Of a DNA stretch of 64,000 bases, positions 35,464-43,916 are shown piece after piece. Every line of letters starts with the position of its first letter. Within the stretch, counting starts at the first letter, position 1. Position numbers and translations under genes: made by a program. Under the pieces are notes generated by a model, which saw only the letters and a list, made by a program, of their open reading frames with translations, was not told where the DNA came from and did not search any database. This DNA comes from Prevotella sp. Rep29. GTDB taxonomy: Bacteria; Bacteroidota; Bacteroidia; Bacteroidales; Bacteroidaceae. The stretch spans positions 620,001 to 684,000 of the forward strand of contig NZ_CP047159.1 of NCBI RefSeq assembly GCF_019551475.1. The letters are read 5' to 3'.

Positions 35464-36516
35464 TCACTCCTGTCCCTCAGTCTCAGTACGAAGAGGAAAT
35501 TCTTTACCAAATGCTTCCACCTCCTCTGCTACTACTTTCTTTAATTCTTCCTGCGGAACAATCAGTTGATAATCTGCTACGCCAATGGGCTTGCCCATAT
35601 CTTCCAATGCAAGCTCGACTTCTACACGATCTTTCTCAGCACATAGTATGATGCCAATAGAACGTTTCTCGTCTTCCCTACGTTCCAAGCGGTCAAGTAA
35701 TGACAGGTAGTAGTTCATCTTGCCTGCATATTCTGGTCTAAATTCACCAATCTTCAAATCAATGGCAACAAGGCAGTGTAGTCCACGATGGAAGAAAAGC
35801 ATGTCAACTTTGCTTCGCTTTCCGTTGTATTCAAGTACGTGTTGGTTACCAATATAAGTGAATCCTTTGCCAAGTTCCAAAAGGAATTGCTTTACCTTCT
35901 CTACCAATCGGGCTTCAAGCTCTGATTCCAGGATGGGGTCTTTAACCCCAAGGAATCCCAAATTATAACCGCTTCTGAACACCTCATTGGCAAACATCGC
36001 CTGTGTGGCAGGTAGTGTCTCCTCGAAGTTGTTATCCGATGGTTCATTCTTCCTTTTGTGCATTTGCATAGAAATGGCACTAGATAGAAGCTCACGATTC
36101 CAACCTTTTGACGCAGTTTCTTGCGCGTAATATAATATGGTATTATCATCCTCGCCGAACTTGCGCATCAAGGTCAAAGTATGTCCCCATGGTAAAACTG
36201 CGATAGCCTGTCGCAGTTTTGGCTCGCTTTCACAGAAACGTTCATAAAATTTCTTCATGTCCCACAGGTTCCTTGGAGAAACACCCATCTGTGGATAACG
36301 TTGTTTCAAATCATAGGACAGGCGGTTGACTACACCACTACCATGTTTGCTTTCAAGCTTCTTATCGTGAAGCAATTTCCCTATTTCCCAATGGGCGCTA
36401 CCGATGGCAGAGCATACTGATGTTGCCACCATAGCTCTTGTTCTGTCAATAACTGCGACAGCCTGTCGCAGAATTGTATCATACTCTGATTCTTGGATTT
36501 GTATAAGATCTGTCAT
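35464..36516 (-). CDS. YhcG-type PD-(D/E)XK nuclease (DUF1016)
   Basis: A 350-residue protein with the two-domain plan of YhcG. The N-terminal DUF1016_N helical domain (residues 1-170) includes HWEIGKLLHDKK, YGSGVVNRLS-like SGVVNRLSYDLK and RNLWDMKKFYERF. The C-terminal PD-(D/E)XK nuclease fold (about 180-345) includes LGKGFTYIGNQ, KVDMLFFHRGLHCLVAIDLK with the D and the ExK-like DLK, and GIILCAEKD. YhcG proteins travel in defence islands and restriction loci; their targets are not settled. A 3-bp gap separates it from the upstream XRE gene. Confidence 0.88.
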   Translation of the reverse strand: MTDLIQIQESEYDTILRQAVAVIDRTRAMVATSVCSAIGSAHWEIGKLLHDKKLESKHGSGVVNRLSYDLKQRYPQMGVSPRNLWDMKKFYERFCESEPKLRQAIAVLPWGHTLTLMRKFGEDDNTILYYAQETASKGWNRELLSSAISMQMHKRKNEPSDNNFEETLPATQAMFANEVFRSGYNLGFLGVKDPILESELEARLVEKVKQFLLELGKGFTYIGNQHVLEYNGKRSKVDMLFFHRGLHCLVAIDLKIGEFRPEYAGKMNYYLSLLDRLERREDEKRSIGIILCAEKDRVEVELALEDMGKPIGVADYQLIVPQEELKKVVAEEVEAFGKEFPLRTETEGQE

Positions 36517-36519
36517 GAG

Positions 36520-36720
36520 TTAATCTTTACCAGTTATAAGTTCTCGTTTGTCAATGTCAAGCAGAACTGCAATTTTGTCTAACGTGTACAAGTCAGGTTG
36601 TGACACATTGGTGCACCATTTGCTGACTGTAGCCGGATTTTTTCCAAGTTCCTCTGCAAGCCACTTCGCCGTCCTTTTTTTTTCGACGAGTACAACTTTG
36701 ATGCGATTCAAATCTTTCAT
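36520..36720 (-). CDS. Small XRE-family DNA-binding protein
   Basis: A 66-residue helix-turn-helix protein, essentially a single XRE domain: RIKVVLVEKKRTAKWLAEEL, then recognition helix NPATVSKWCTN and the closing DLYTLDKIAVLLDIDKRELI. It is first in the operon and separated from yhcG by 3 bp, so it is the likely autoregulator of the cassette. XRE proteins also act as antitoxins of RES toxins, which fits the third gene if that assignment holds. Confidence 0.88.
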   Translation of the reverse strand: MKDLNRIKVVLVEKKRTAKWLAEELGKNPATVSKWCTNVSQPDLYTLDKIAVLLDIDKRELITGKD

Positions 36721-36744
36721 TTACAAATATCTTTAATTTGAACG

Positions 36745-36752
36745 CAAAGATA
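36745..36752 (-). promoter_or_regulatory. -7 box of the XRE-YhcG-RES-KAP operon
   Basis: Minus-strand TATCTTTG, giving a leader of about 18 nt before the XRE start. A GTTATTC...GAATAAC partial palindrome at 36872-36892 lies further upstream; nothing else was seen in 36753-37024. Confidence 0.55.
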
Positions 36753-37024
36753 CACAAAATAATCGACAATAAAAGAACTTTCACTCAAAAAATATCATTT
36801 ATGAATGTGTTTTTTGAGATTATTAAGAGTTTTTGTGCCTTGCAGGCAATAAAAGAGCGTATATAGCCAGAGTTATTCCTTGCAAGAATAACTTCTGCAC
36901 AAAATTTGCACACCACCTCCATTTCTGTGGTTTGCAAAAGTTAAATACGTTAAATCTTCATCATTTTCGACCCCTGTAGAATCTGCGTCATCACTTTTCT
37001 GTCATTTAGCCTGTAAAATATTGA

Positions 37025-37681
37025 CACAGAGCGACTTGTAAATACTATGGTTGCAGCAGTCTGACAGAAATCAATGTAGATGAGAATAATACAGCCTATT
37101 CTTCTATAGATGGCGTATTGTTTAATAAATCACAAACAGAACTGATTCGATATCTAAGGAGGAAACAAGGAACATATACCATCCCCAACTCCGTGACGAG
37201 CATTGGTCTTGGTGCGTTCTACGGTTGCCGCGGTCTAACCTCCGTCACTATTCCCAACTCCGTGACGAGCATTGGTCTTGGTGCGTTCCAAGAATGCACT
37301 GGTCTGACCTCCGTAACCATCCCCAACTCCGTGACGAGCATTGGAGAGGTTGCATTCTATAATTGCAGCGGTCTGACGGATATTTATTGCCATATAGAAG
37401 AACCATTAACGATAACAACTAATGTATTTAGTTATGTTCCTACAAACACCTGTATGCTTCATGTGCCTATCGGAAGCAAGGTGAAATACCAAGCAGCGGA
37501 TATATGGAAGGATTTCCTGAACATCGTTGAAGACTTGCCGACGGGCATCGTCTCAATTGATAATTCACAATCGACAATTGATAATGACGTTTGGTTTACG
37601 CTCAACGGCGTGCGACTCAACGGCAAACCGACAATCCCGGGCATCTACATCGTTAACGGAAAACGAGTCGTGATCAAGTGA
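37025..37681 (+). pseudogene. 5'-truncated BspA-like LRR surface protein
   Basis: An open frame runs from just after a TGA at 37022 to the stop at 37681 with no start codon or signal peptide at its head. The first residues already read as the middle of a BspA-like protein: [20 protein letters not shown] and [17 protein letters not shown]. Three [17 protein letters not shown] LRR_5 repeats follow, then a CHIEEPL spacer and a type IX tail, [15 protein letters not shown]. An internal TTG at 37118 would give 187 residues without export signal. Loss of the 5' part next to the accessory operon suggests deletion or replacement at this boundary. Confidence 0.8.
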
Positions 37682-37781
37682 AGAAGATAATGACTTGATT
37701 TGTCCGCTGGTAATATCCCAATTATCAGCGGACATTTTTTTTATGTGTAGCGATATTCTTGCGAAATTGGCGGATTTGATA

Positions 37782-37789
37782 TATCTTTG
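37782..37789 (+). promoter_or_regulatory. -7 box of ksgA
   Basis: TATCTTTG about 24 bp before the ATG at 37813; CTTG at 37758-37761 with a 20-bp spacer is a weak -33. Confidence 0.6.
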
Positions 37790-37812
37790 TGGGCGAAAAG
37801 TAAGTGACGGAT

Positions 37813-38601
37813 ATGAAAAGAGTTCGACCGAAGAAACATCTCGGGCAGCATTTCCTGACCGATTTGGACGTGGCACGCCGCATTGCCGACACGGTGGATG
37901 CGTGTCCCGCCATCCCCGTCCTGGAGGTGGGACCGGGCATGGGCGTGCTGACGCAGTATCTGGTGGCGAAGGAGCGCGACCTGAAGGTGGTGGAGATAGA
38001 CCGCGAGTCGGTGGCTTATCTGAATGAGCATTTTCCCCGTCTGCGGGAGAATATCGTCGGTGCCGACTTCCTCCGCATGGACCTGGGCGAGGTGTTCGGC
38101 GGAAGGGCGTTTGTGCTGACGGGCAATTACCCTTACGACATCTCGTCGCAGATATTTTTCAAGATGCTCGACAACAAGGACTTGATTCCCTGTTGCACGG
38201 GGATGATTCAGCACGAGGTGGCGCTGCGCATGGCTTCGCAGCCGGGGACGAAGGCTTACGGCATTCTGTCGGTGCTGATACAGGCGTGGTACAACGTGGA
38301 ATATCTGTTCACGGTCGATGAATCGGTGTTCAATCCGCCACCTAAGGTGAAGAGTGCTGTCATCCGCATGATGCGCAACGGGGTGACGGAGCTTGGCTGC
38401 GACGAGCGCCTGTTCCGCCGTGTGGTGAAGACAGCATTCAACCAACGTCGCAAGATGCTGCGCGTGTCGCTCCGTCCGCTCTTCAGTGAGCGCAAGCCGG
38501 CGGATACGTTCTTTGCGCAGGAGGTGATGACGCGGCGCCCGGAACAGCTGACGGTGGCAGAGTTTGTGGAGTTGACGAACCTTGTTGCTGCCGAACTCTG
38601 A
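37813..38601 (+). CDS. ksgA: 16S rRNA dimethyladenosine transferase
   Basis: A 262-residue methyltransferase that dimethylates two adjacent adenines near the 3' end of 16S rRNA with SAM. Motifs: KKHLGQHFLTD at the N-terminus, SAM motif LEVGPGMGVLTQ, and the catalytic NYPYDISSQIFF (NLPY-type motif IV). The C-terminal helical domain has FNQRRKMLRVSL. A GTG at 37804 is in frame, but the ATG at 37813 giving MKRVRPKKHLGQHF is standard for the family. Confidence 0.96.
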   Translation: MKRVRPKKHLGQHFLTDLDVARRIADTVDACPAIPVLEVGPGMGVLTQYLVAKERDLKVVEIDRESVAYLNEHFPRLRENIVGADFLRMDLGEVFGGRAFVLTGNYPYDISSQIFFKMLDNKDLIPCCTGMIQHEVALRMASQPGTKAYGILSVLIQAWYNVEYLFTVDESVFNPPPKVKSAVIRMMRNGVTELGCDERLFRRVVKTAFNQRRKMLRVSLRPLFSERKPADTFFAQEVMTRRPEQLTVAEFVELTNLVAAEL

Positions 38602-38640
38602 CCGGATGCAGGGCGTTCAAACGGACAGATGACAAACAAA

Positions 38641-38676
38641 AGCGGCTCCGACAACCATGTCAGAGCCGCTTTTTCT
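38641..38676. terminator. Bidirectional terminator after ksgA
   Basis: AGCGGCTC...GAGCCGCT forms a 12-bp stem with one mismatch (38641-38670), with T-run after it and A-run before it, between convergent genes. Confidence 0.85.
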
Positions 38677-38691
38677 TGTATTCGCCTTGCG

Positions 38692-39108
38692 CTATTTGTT
38701 CAACACCTTCACGCTCTTGCCACCCATCTTCACAATGTAGATGCCCCGCGGCAGCCCGCTGAGGTCGGCATCGCCACTCTTTACGTGGACGCCCGTCGCA
38801 GTATAGACCTCTACCGGGGCGTTGACCTGTACGGCGTCCAGCTCGCGAATGCCTGTGGACGTCTTGCCGAAAGTGATCTTCCGGAGTGTGGATAGTGCAT
38901 AAGTCTTCACGGTGGTTGAGCCGTTGAGCACGGTCAGATTCCCATTGTTGAACTTGATTGCCGTGAACGTGCTCAGGTCAATCGACTCGGTCGTCGCGGC
39001 AGCATCGCTTTTTTGCAGGTTCATGTAGTTATAGTCGTCTGCAAAACCTGCTGAACTGACCGTCAGCAGCGCAATGGTCATTATCGTGCGGATGATGTTT
39101 TTTATCAT
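38692..39108 (-). CDS. Small secreted protein with type IX sorting tail
   Basis: A 138-residue exported protein. The signal peptide MIKNIIRTIMTIALLTVSSAGFA fixes the start at 39108; an in-frame TTG at 39135 lies inside the -7 box and cannot be used. The mature part includes IDLSTFTAIKFNNGNLTV and LSTLRKITFGKT, a pattern common ahead of type IX tails in Prevotella. The end is GLPRGIYIVKMGGKSVKVLNK. It therefore consists almost only of a linker plus the sorting domain, with no catalytic region. Cargo function is unknown; it may be a degraded or minimal surface protein. Confidence 0.78.
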   Translation of the reverse strand: MIKNIIRTIMTIALLTVSSAGFADDYNYMNLQKSDAAATTESIDLSTFTAIKFNNGNLTVLNGSTTVKTYALSTLRKITFGKTSTGIRELDAVQVNAPVEVYTATGVHVKSGDADLSGLPRGIYIVKMGGKSVKVLNK

Positions 39109-39132
39109 GTTCTTAGTCTTTCTATTGTCCTG

Positions 39133-39140
39133 CAAAGGTA
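39133..39140 (-). promoter_or_regulatory. -7 box of the small secreted protein gene
   Basis: Minus-strand TACCTTTG, 25 bp ahead of the ATG at 39108; no clear -33. Confidence 0.5.
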
Positions 39141-39246
39141 ATAAAAAAACTGATATGTCGCCATAAAATCGGCTTTTTTCTTAGCGGGGAGTGCGGATTG
39201 TCATACTTTTTTGCAAAGTTTTGCACTCGGTTCGCCAGATTTTGTT

Positions 39247-39254
39247 TATCTTTG
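39247..39254 (+). promoter_or_regulatory. -7 box of the fRMsr gene
   Basis: TATCTTTG 58 bp upstream of the ATG; TTTG at 39220-39223 is slightly far (23-bp spacer). Confidence 0.5.
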
Positions 39255-39312
39255 CAGGAAGTGAGAACGTGACTTTTTCTGAATAAAACTTACGAAGAAA
39301 ATATTGATAAGG

Positions 39313-39783
39313 ATGGATAAGGAGAAGATTTATCAGGAGTTGCTTCCGCAGGTGGAAGCGCTGATGGCAGGAGAGACCGACGAGGTGGGTGTGCAGGCGA
39401 ATATTGCTGCCGTATTAAAGGAACGTTTGGGGTATTTCTGGATAGGTTTCTATACCCATCGCGACGGCGACAAGTTGCGGCTCGGACCGTTTCAGGGCAG
39501 TGTGGCTTGCTATACCATTCCTTATGGAAAAGGCGTTTGTGGTGCGGCATGGGCACAAGGTGAAACCATCGTTGTTCCTGATGTGGAGGCGTTCCCAGGA
39601 CATATCGCCTGTTCGTCGCTCAGCCGATCGGAGATTGTTGTCCCGGTGTTCGACGGACAGGGAAACTTCCGGTGTGTATTGGATATCGACAGCGATGAAC
39701 TGAATGCGTTCGATGAGACCGACAAAAAATATCTGGAACAGTTGGCGCGCCTGATGACAGAAAATCTCTATGCGAAGGGATAA
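39313..39783 (+). CDS. Free methionine-(R)-sulfoxide reductase (GAF domain)
   Basis: A 156-residue single GAF-domain protein of the fRMsr/YebR family, reducing free methionine-R-sulfoxide with thioredoxin. The expected cysteines are present: VACYTIPYGKGVCGAAW supplies two and GHIACSS the third, with SEIVVPVFD and VLDIDSDELNAFDE completing the domain. A TTG at 39304 is in frame, but the ATG at 39313 (MDKEKIYQELL) is preferred. It stands before frr, which has its own promoter. Confidence 0.9.
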   Translation: MDKEKIYQELLPQVEALMAGETDEVGVQANIAAVLKERLGYFWIGFYTHRDGDKLRLGPFQGSVACYTIPYGKGVCGAAWAQGETIVVPDVEAFPGHIACSSLSRSEIVVPVFDGQGNFRCVLDIDSDELNAFDETDKKYLEQLARLMTENLYAKG

Positions 39784-39804
39784 ATGAAACTTTTTTGAAG
39801 ATTT

Positions 39805-39836
39805 TTTGTACAATCCAAATGAAAACACTATTTTTG
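39805..39836 (+). promoter_or_regulatory. Promoter of frr
   Basis: TTTG (39805-39808) and TATTTTTG (39829-39836), 20-bp spacer, 24 bp before the ATG. Confidence 0.75.
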
Positions 39837-39860
39837 TAGAAGAAACTAATTTGAAAAGAT

Positions 39861-40421
39861 ATGATAGACGTAAAAGAAACTTTGAACGAGAGTGAAGAGA
39901 GAATGCAGATGGCAGCCCTTTTTCTTGAGGAGTCGTTGGCACGCGTGCGTGCCGGTCGCGCCAATGTAGCGATTCTTGACGGCGTGAGGGTGAATAGTTA
40001 TGGTTCGATGGTGCCGTTGAATCAAGTGGCAAACGTGTCTGTGCCCGATGCCCGTACGATTGCCATTAAGCCATGGGACAAAAAACAAATCAAGGATATA
40101 GAGAAAGCCATTATGGATTCGGACGTGGGGATTACGCCCGAGAACAATGGTGAAGTTATCCGCCTGAACATTCCGCAACCCACGGAAGAGCGTCGTAAGG
40201 AATTGGTAAAACAGTGCAATAAAATCGGTGAGAAGGCGAAGGTGGAGGTGCGCAATGTGCGTAGCGACATCAAAGACCGACTGAAGAAAGCCATCAAGGA
40301 CGGACTTAGTGAGGACAATGAAAAAGATGCCGAACTTGAATTGCAGAAGTTGCACGATAAATACATCAAGCAGATAGACGACTTGCTCGAAGATAAGAAC
40401 AAGGAAATCATGACCGTCTAA
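39861..40421 (+). CDS. frr: Ribosome recycling factor
   Basis: A 186-residue protein of standard RRF length. The three-helix-bundle signature is clear: LARVRAGRANVAILDGVRVNSYG, then IKPWDKKQIKDIEKAI, IRLNIPQPTEERRKELVKQ and VEVRNVRSDIKDRLKK. It splits post-termination ribosomes together with EF-G. rsgA starts about 60 bp downstream on the same strand and is probably read from the same message, giving a ribosome-related pair. Confidence 0.97.
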   Translation: MIDVKETLNESEERMQMAALFLEESLARVRAGRANVAILDGVRVNSYGSMVPLNQVANVSVPDARTIAIKPWDKKQIKDIEKAIMDSDVGITPENNGEVIRLNIPQPTEERRKELVKQCNKIGEKAKVEVRNVRSDIKDRLKKAIKDGLSEDNEKDAELELQKLHDKYIKQIDDLLEDKNKEIMTV

Positions 40422-40481
40422 AAGAACGATTGAGACATGGCGAGGGGAATTGAGTATTCCTTGCGCCATGTTTTATTTTGT

Positions 40482-41414
40482 ATGAAAGGACTTGTCATAA
40501 AAAATACGGGCAGTTGGTATTCTGTCCTTACGGATGACGGTGTTGTAATAGAAAGTAAAATCAAAGGTAATTTCCGTCTGAAGGGTATTCGCAGCACTAA
40601 TCCCGTGGCTGTGGGCGATAGGGTGTGTATTGTGAAGAATGCAGAAGGAACGGCGTTTATTACTGAAATAGAAGACAGGCGCAATTATATCATCCGAAAG
40701 TCATCCAACCTCTCAAAACAAAGTCATATCCTGGCAGCGAACGTGGATCAGGCATTCCTCATCGTGACCATCAACTATCCAGAAACGAGCACCACTTTTA
40801 TTGACCGTTTTTTGGCTTCGGCAGAGGCTTATCGGATTCCCGTCGTACTGATATTCAACAAAACGGACCTGCTTTCTAAAGAAGAGCGGCATTATCAGCA
40901 GATGATGATGGAACTCTATGAGACCATCGGATATCAGTGTGTGGCTATATCGGCTGCTACTGGTGAGGGCACCGAGGAATTGAAAGCGCTCTTGAAAGAT
41001 AAGGTAACACTTTTCAGCGGTAATAGTGGAGTAGGGAAATCCACTTTGCTGAATCTCCTCATCCCCGATGTGAACCTGCGTACGGCTGAAATTTCCGAAG
41101 CACATCATACGGGTATGCATACCACGACGTTCAGTGAGATGTTGCCATTGCCCGATGGCGGGTGGGCGATAGATACACCAGGCATCAAGGGGTTTGGAAC
41201 ATTTGATATCGAACGGGGAGAACTGACGGGCTATTTCCGCGAGATTTTCCATTTCTCAAAAGACTGCCGTTTCAATAATTGCACGCATACACACGAGCCA
41301 AATTGTGCGGTTCGGCAAGCGGTGGAGGATCACTATATTGCCGAAAGTCGCTACAATTCCTACCTCTCAATGCTCGACGATAAGGACGAAGGCAAGTATC
41401 GGGAGGCGTATTAG
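40482..41414 (+). CDS. rsgA: Ribosome small-subunit-dependent GTPase RsgA
   Basis: A 310-residue circularly permuted GTPase that aids maturation of the 30S subunit. Order of motifs shows the permutation: an N-terminal OB fold ([16 protein letters not shown]), G4 IFNKTDLL, then G1 [12 protein letters not shown] and G3 DTPGIKGFG. The C-terminal zinc knuckle has Cys and His in [15 protein letters not shown]. An ATG at 40437 is in frame but adds 15 unrelated residues; ATG 40482 gives the family N-terminus. Confidence 0.95.
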   Translation: MKGLVIKNTGSWYSVLTDDGVVIESKIKGNFRLKGIRSTNPVAVGDRVCIVKNAEGTAFITEIEDRRNYIIRKSSNLSKQSHILAANVDQAFLIVTINYPETSTTFIDRFLASAEAYRIPVVLIFNKTDLLSKEERHYQQMMMELYETIGYQCVAISAATGEGTEELKALLKDKVTLFSGNSGVGKSTLLNLLIPDVNLRTAEISEAHHTGMHTTTFSEMLPLPDGGWAIDTPGIKGFGTFDIERGELTGYFREIFHFSKDCRFNNCTHTHEPNCAVRQAVEDHYIAESRYNSYLSMLDDKDEGKYREAY

Positions 41415-41456
41415 TGGTCAAGTATTTGTGTTTAAAAGGAATATAAAAACGAAAGA

Positions 41457-41672
41457 TTAGAACTCTTTTTCCCAAATATTGTACCTGTATTTTTTATATA
41501 TTGGTGCCATATCACTATCATTTTCATCTTCATCATCAAAGAATGTTCCTTTGCCATCAGATTCTTCAGGTGTTGTGGTTCCAGATACGGCAATGACTAA
41601 ATCTGCGATGTCCTTTTCTGCTTGAAGATGGATAATTTCAGCATAAGGGGATATGTATGGTCTCTTTTTCAT
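41457..41672 (-). CDS. Small protein of unknown function following a BspA gene
   Basis: A 71-residue protein beginning MKKRPYISPYAEIIHLQAEKDIADLVIAVSG and continuing into an acidic stretch (EDENDSD). There is no signal peptide, TM helix or cysteine. The start resembles a loose class of short Bacteroidales proteins (MKK-YxxPxxEIIxL) often found next to surface-protein genes, whose role is not known to me. It lies 7 bp after the BspA-like gene, so it is co-transcribed. The leader-like N-terminus with a GTT/S-G-rich centre could be a peptide precursor, but no maturation gene is nearby. Confidence 0.6.
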   Translation of the reverse strand: MKKRPYISPYAEIIHLQAEKDIADLVIAVSGTTTPEESDGKGTFFDDEDENDSDMAPIYKKYRYNIWEKEF

Positions 41673-41679
41673 ATTTTTC

Positions 41680-43635
41680 CTATTTTACAATCACTTTTTT
41701 ACCTCCAATAATATATATACCTGGTTTCAGCATCTCCTTATTCGACAGGCGTCTTCCTTGCAAATCATAAATAATATCATTTGATTGCTCTTTTTCTAAT
41801 GTAGAGATGCCCGTTACTTGTAGATCTTCCTCTTCTTCAAAAGAGAAAACAATTTCTTTTGCACCATAAATGTAGTCGTTGGGAATACGAAGATAGGCTT
41901 TATTCCACGACAGAGTGCCCTCTGCAGAGTAGGACTTGAAGCGTCCGTTGTTGAGTCCGAAGCAGCGATAGGTCTTGTCGCCGTCGCTTTCTGTTGGCCA
42001 GACGTGCATATAACATGGTGCTCCTTCAAGTAGATTAGGTTGGTCTAATGTGATTTGTGAACTGCTAAAGCAATCGTTTTCACCCATCTTATATTTAAAT
42101 TCTGTTCCTGGCTCAGCCATGATGATAACACCAGTATAATCATCGTTTTCATCGCCTGTCCGCGAGGGAATATAGTCAATAGGTGTCATGACCATATAAG
42201 TTCCAGAGAACTCATTTCCGTCCAGCTCGGTAATGGTACCTTTTTTTGCTTCTGTAGCAATGTAAGCTTTTACTCCGTTAGCCAATGTTGCATCAGTAAG
42301 ATCCACATCGAAGTCGCGACATAAAGAAGTTAAACGCTTCGCTGCCGTTGCAGGTATTTCAGATGAAACAGCGGTAATTTTGCTTGGAGCTCCATAACCA
42401 ATAGTTTTTCCCGCTAAACTGGAATAGGTATCAAGAAGGCTTTCTTTTGTATATAATATTGCAGTAATATCACCGCCATAATATTCCGAGGTAACTCCAG
42501 AGCAAGGATAAAGCGACACAGGTTTTAATGCTTCTCTGACTTGTGCTGGTCCCTGATTGCCCATCATGTATATTTCCTTACAATCACTCGGAAATGCTCC
42601 AACCATTAATTGTGTATTTGCTGGAACGGTAATTCGTTCCAATGGGTTCATAATGAAAGCGAATGAGTCTATCAGTTCTAATGTGGAGGGAAGAACAATG
42701 GACTTTAGCTCATCTCTGACTCCGGAGAAAGCACCGCCACCGATTTCCTTTACATGTGTAGGCACTTTATACTGATAGCGTCGCCCTAATATTTTTTGTT
42801 CGGCAGAAAAGAAAATGAGTCGCGTCTTATCTTTATTGAAAATAATTCCCTCTTCATTTCCCTCTCCCATGGTGAAATATTGGCAATTGGGTTGGATGGT
42901 AATGTCTGACAATTGGTAGTTGTTGAATAAAACGCTGTTGCCGAAGTGTTCCAATGTGCTGGGCATGTGCAGTTCTTTTAAAGCGTAATTGAATGCAAAG
43001 GCAAAACTACCAATATATTTCAGACCTTCAGGAAGCGTAATGCTTGGAACCTTGTTACACCACATAAATGCAAATGAGCCGATAGATTTCAAAGAAGAAG
43101 GAAAAGTAATAGATTTAAGAGCAAGGCGGCAATCATAAAATGCTCCTCTGCCAATATGTTCAACTCCTTCTTCAAAAACAATGGAACTCATGCCACACCA
43201 ATGAAAAGCTCCTTCTTCAATTGTTTTTACACTTCCAGGTATTACTAATGGACCTCCAAGAGCTACCACTTTTCCATCACTGATAATTGTACCAAAACTT
43301 GTACTATAAAATGCGTCTTGTCTTATGGTGGCAACATTACTCGGAGTTTCAAAAGTTACTTTGGTAATATTATTGAATCTTCTGTCAATATATCCTCCAG
43401 TAAATGCACTACTGCCTATTTCCGTCACAGGATAGACCACATCGTTATATGTGATTGTAGCAGGGATATAAATCTCTGTAATGGAAGTAGATTCACGTCC
43501 CGTAAGCGTAGCTGTTCCGTTTGTGTTTAGCGTATATTTTAAGCCGTTGATGGTAGTAGAAGTTTGGGCTTCAAGTAGGCTGGGAATACACACTAAGATG
43601 ATTAAAAGCAAAAGGGGTTTTAATTCGGTTTTCAT
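41680..43635 (-). CDS. BspA-like LRR surface protein with type IX tail
   Basis: A 651-residue exported protein. The signal peptide is MKTELKPLLLLIILVCIPSLLEAQ. A short beta domain (INGLKYTLNTNGTATLTG) precedes a run of BspA-type LRR_5 repeats over about residues 65-360, with elements such as VKTIEEGAFHWCGMSSIVF, LKSIGSFAFMWCNKVPSI and VKEIGGGAFSG. A beta-rich region follows, and the end is KPGIYIIGGKKVIVK, a type IX signal. BspA-type proteins bind host matrix or other bacteria in related species; this one's ligand is unknown. A 71-residue gene follows in the same operon. Confidence 0.9.
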   Translation of the reverse strand: MKTELKPLLLLIILVCIPSLLEAQTSTTINGLKYTLNTNGTATLTGRESTSITEIYIPATITYNDVVYPVTEIGSSAFTGGYIDRRFNNITKVTFETPSNVATIRQDAFYSTSFGTIISDGKVVALGGPLVIPGSVKTIEEGAFHWCGMSSIVFEEGVEHIGRGAFYDCRLALKSITFPSSLKSIGSFAFMWCNKVPSITLPEGLKYIGSFAFAFNYALKELHMPSTLEHFGNSVLFNNYQLSDITIQPNCQYFTMGEGNEEGIIFNKDKTRLIFFSAEQKILGRRYQYKVPTHVKEIGGGAFSGVRDELKSIVLPSTLELIDSFAFIMNPLERITVPANTQLMVGAFPSDCKEIYMMGNQGPAQVREALKPVSLYPCSGVTSEYYGGDITAILYTKESLLDTYSSLAGKTIGYGAPSKITAVSSEIPATAAKRLTSLCRDFDVDLTDATLANGVKAYIATEAKKGTITELDGNEFSGTYMVMTPIDYIPSRTGDENDDYTGVIIMAEPGTEFKYKMGENDCFSSSQITLDQPNLLEGAPCYMHVWPTESDGDKTYRCFGLNNGRFKSYSAEGTLSWNKAYLRIPNDYIYGAKEIVFSFEEEEDLQVTGISTLEKEQSNDIIYDLQGRRLSNKEMLKPGIYIIGGKKVIVK

Positions 43636-43667
43636 AACTCATTGATATTTCCTGAAAAATGACATTG

Positions 43668-43675
43668 CAAAAATA
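43668..43675 (-). promoter_or_regulatory. -7 box of the BspA-like gene
   Basis: Minus-strand TATTTTTG, 33 bp ahead of the start; no clear -33. The rest of the 281-bp gap 43636-43916 shows nothing further. Confidence 0.5.
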
Positions 43676-43916
43676 CGTATTTCGTTTATAAAAAGATAAA
43701 AATTAATATATTTGGGTTTGTTATTTTATTTTTTTAAGATAATAGTGTGGTAGTTATGTGAATTTTAACATAATTCCTGTAAATATAGAGCCTTGCTGCA
43801 GGTTAATTTTGTATTATTATCTTGCTAATCAAGAGGCGGTCTTCCTGTCAAGAAGAAGGTATTTTGCCATGCGTCAAACAGTGTGGTCTTGTAGGATAAA
43901 ACTCCTGTTCTGACGG

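Noticed and set aside
36872..36892. Palindrome GTTATTC...GAATAAC as operator of the XRE regulator
   Set aside because: Only 7-bp arms, 120 bp from the -7 box, and no second copy nearby.
37118..37681. Complete 187-residue protein starting at TTG 37118
   Set aside because: The open frame and BspA homology extend upstream of the TTG to 37025, and no export signal exists, so it is a truncated gene.
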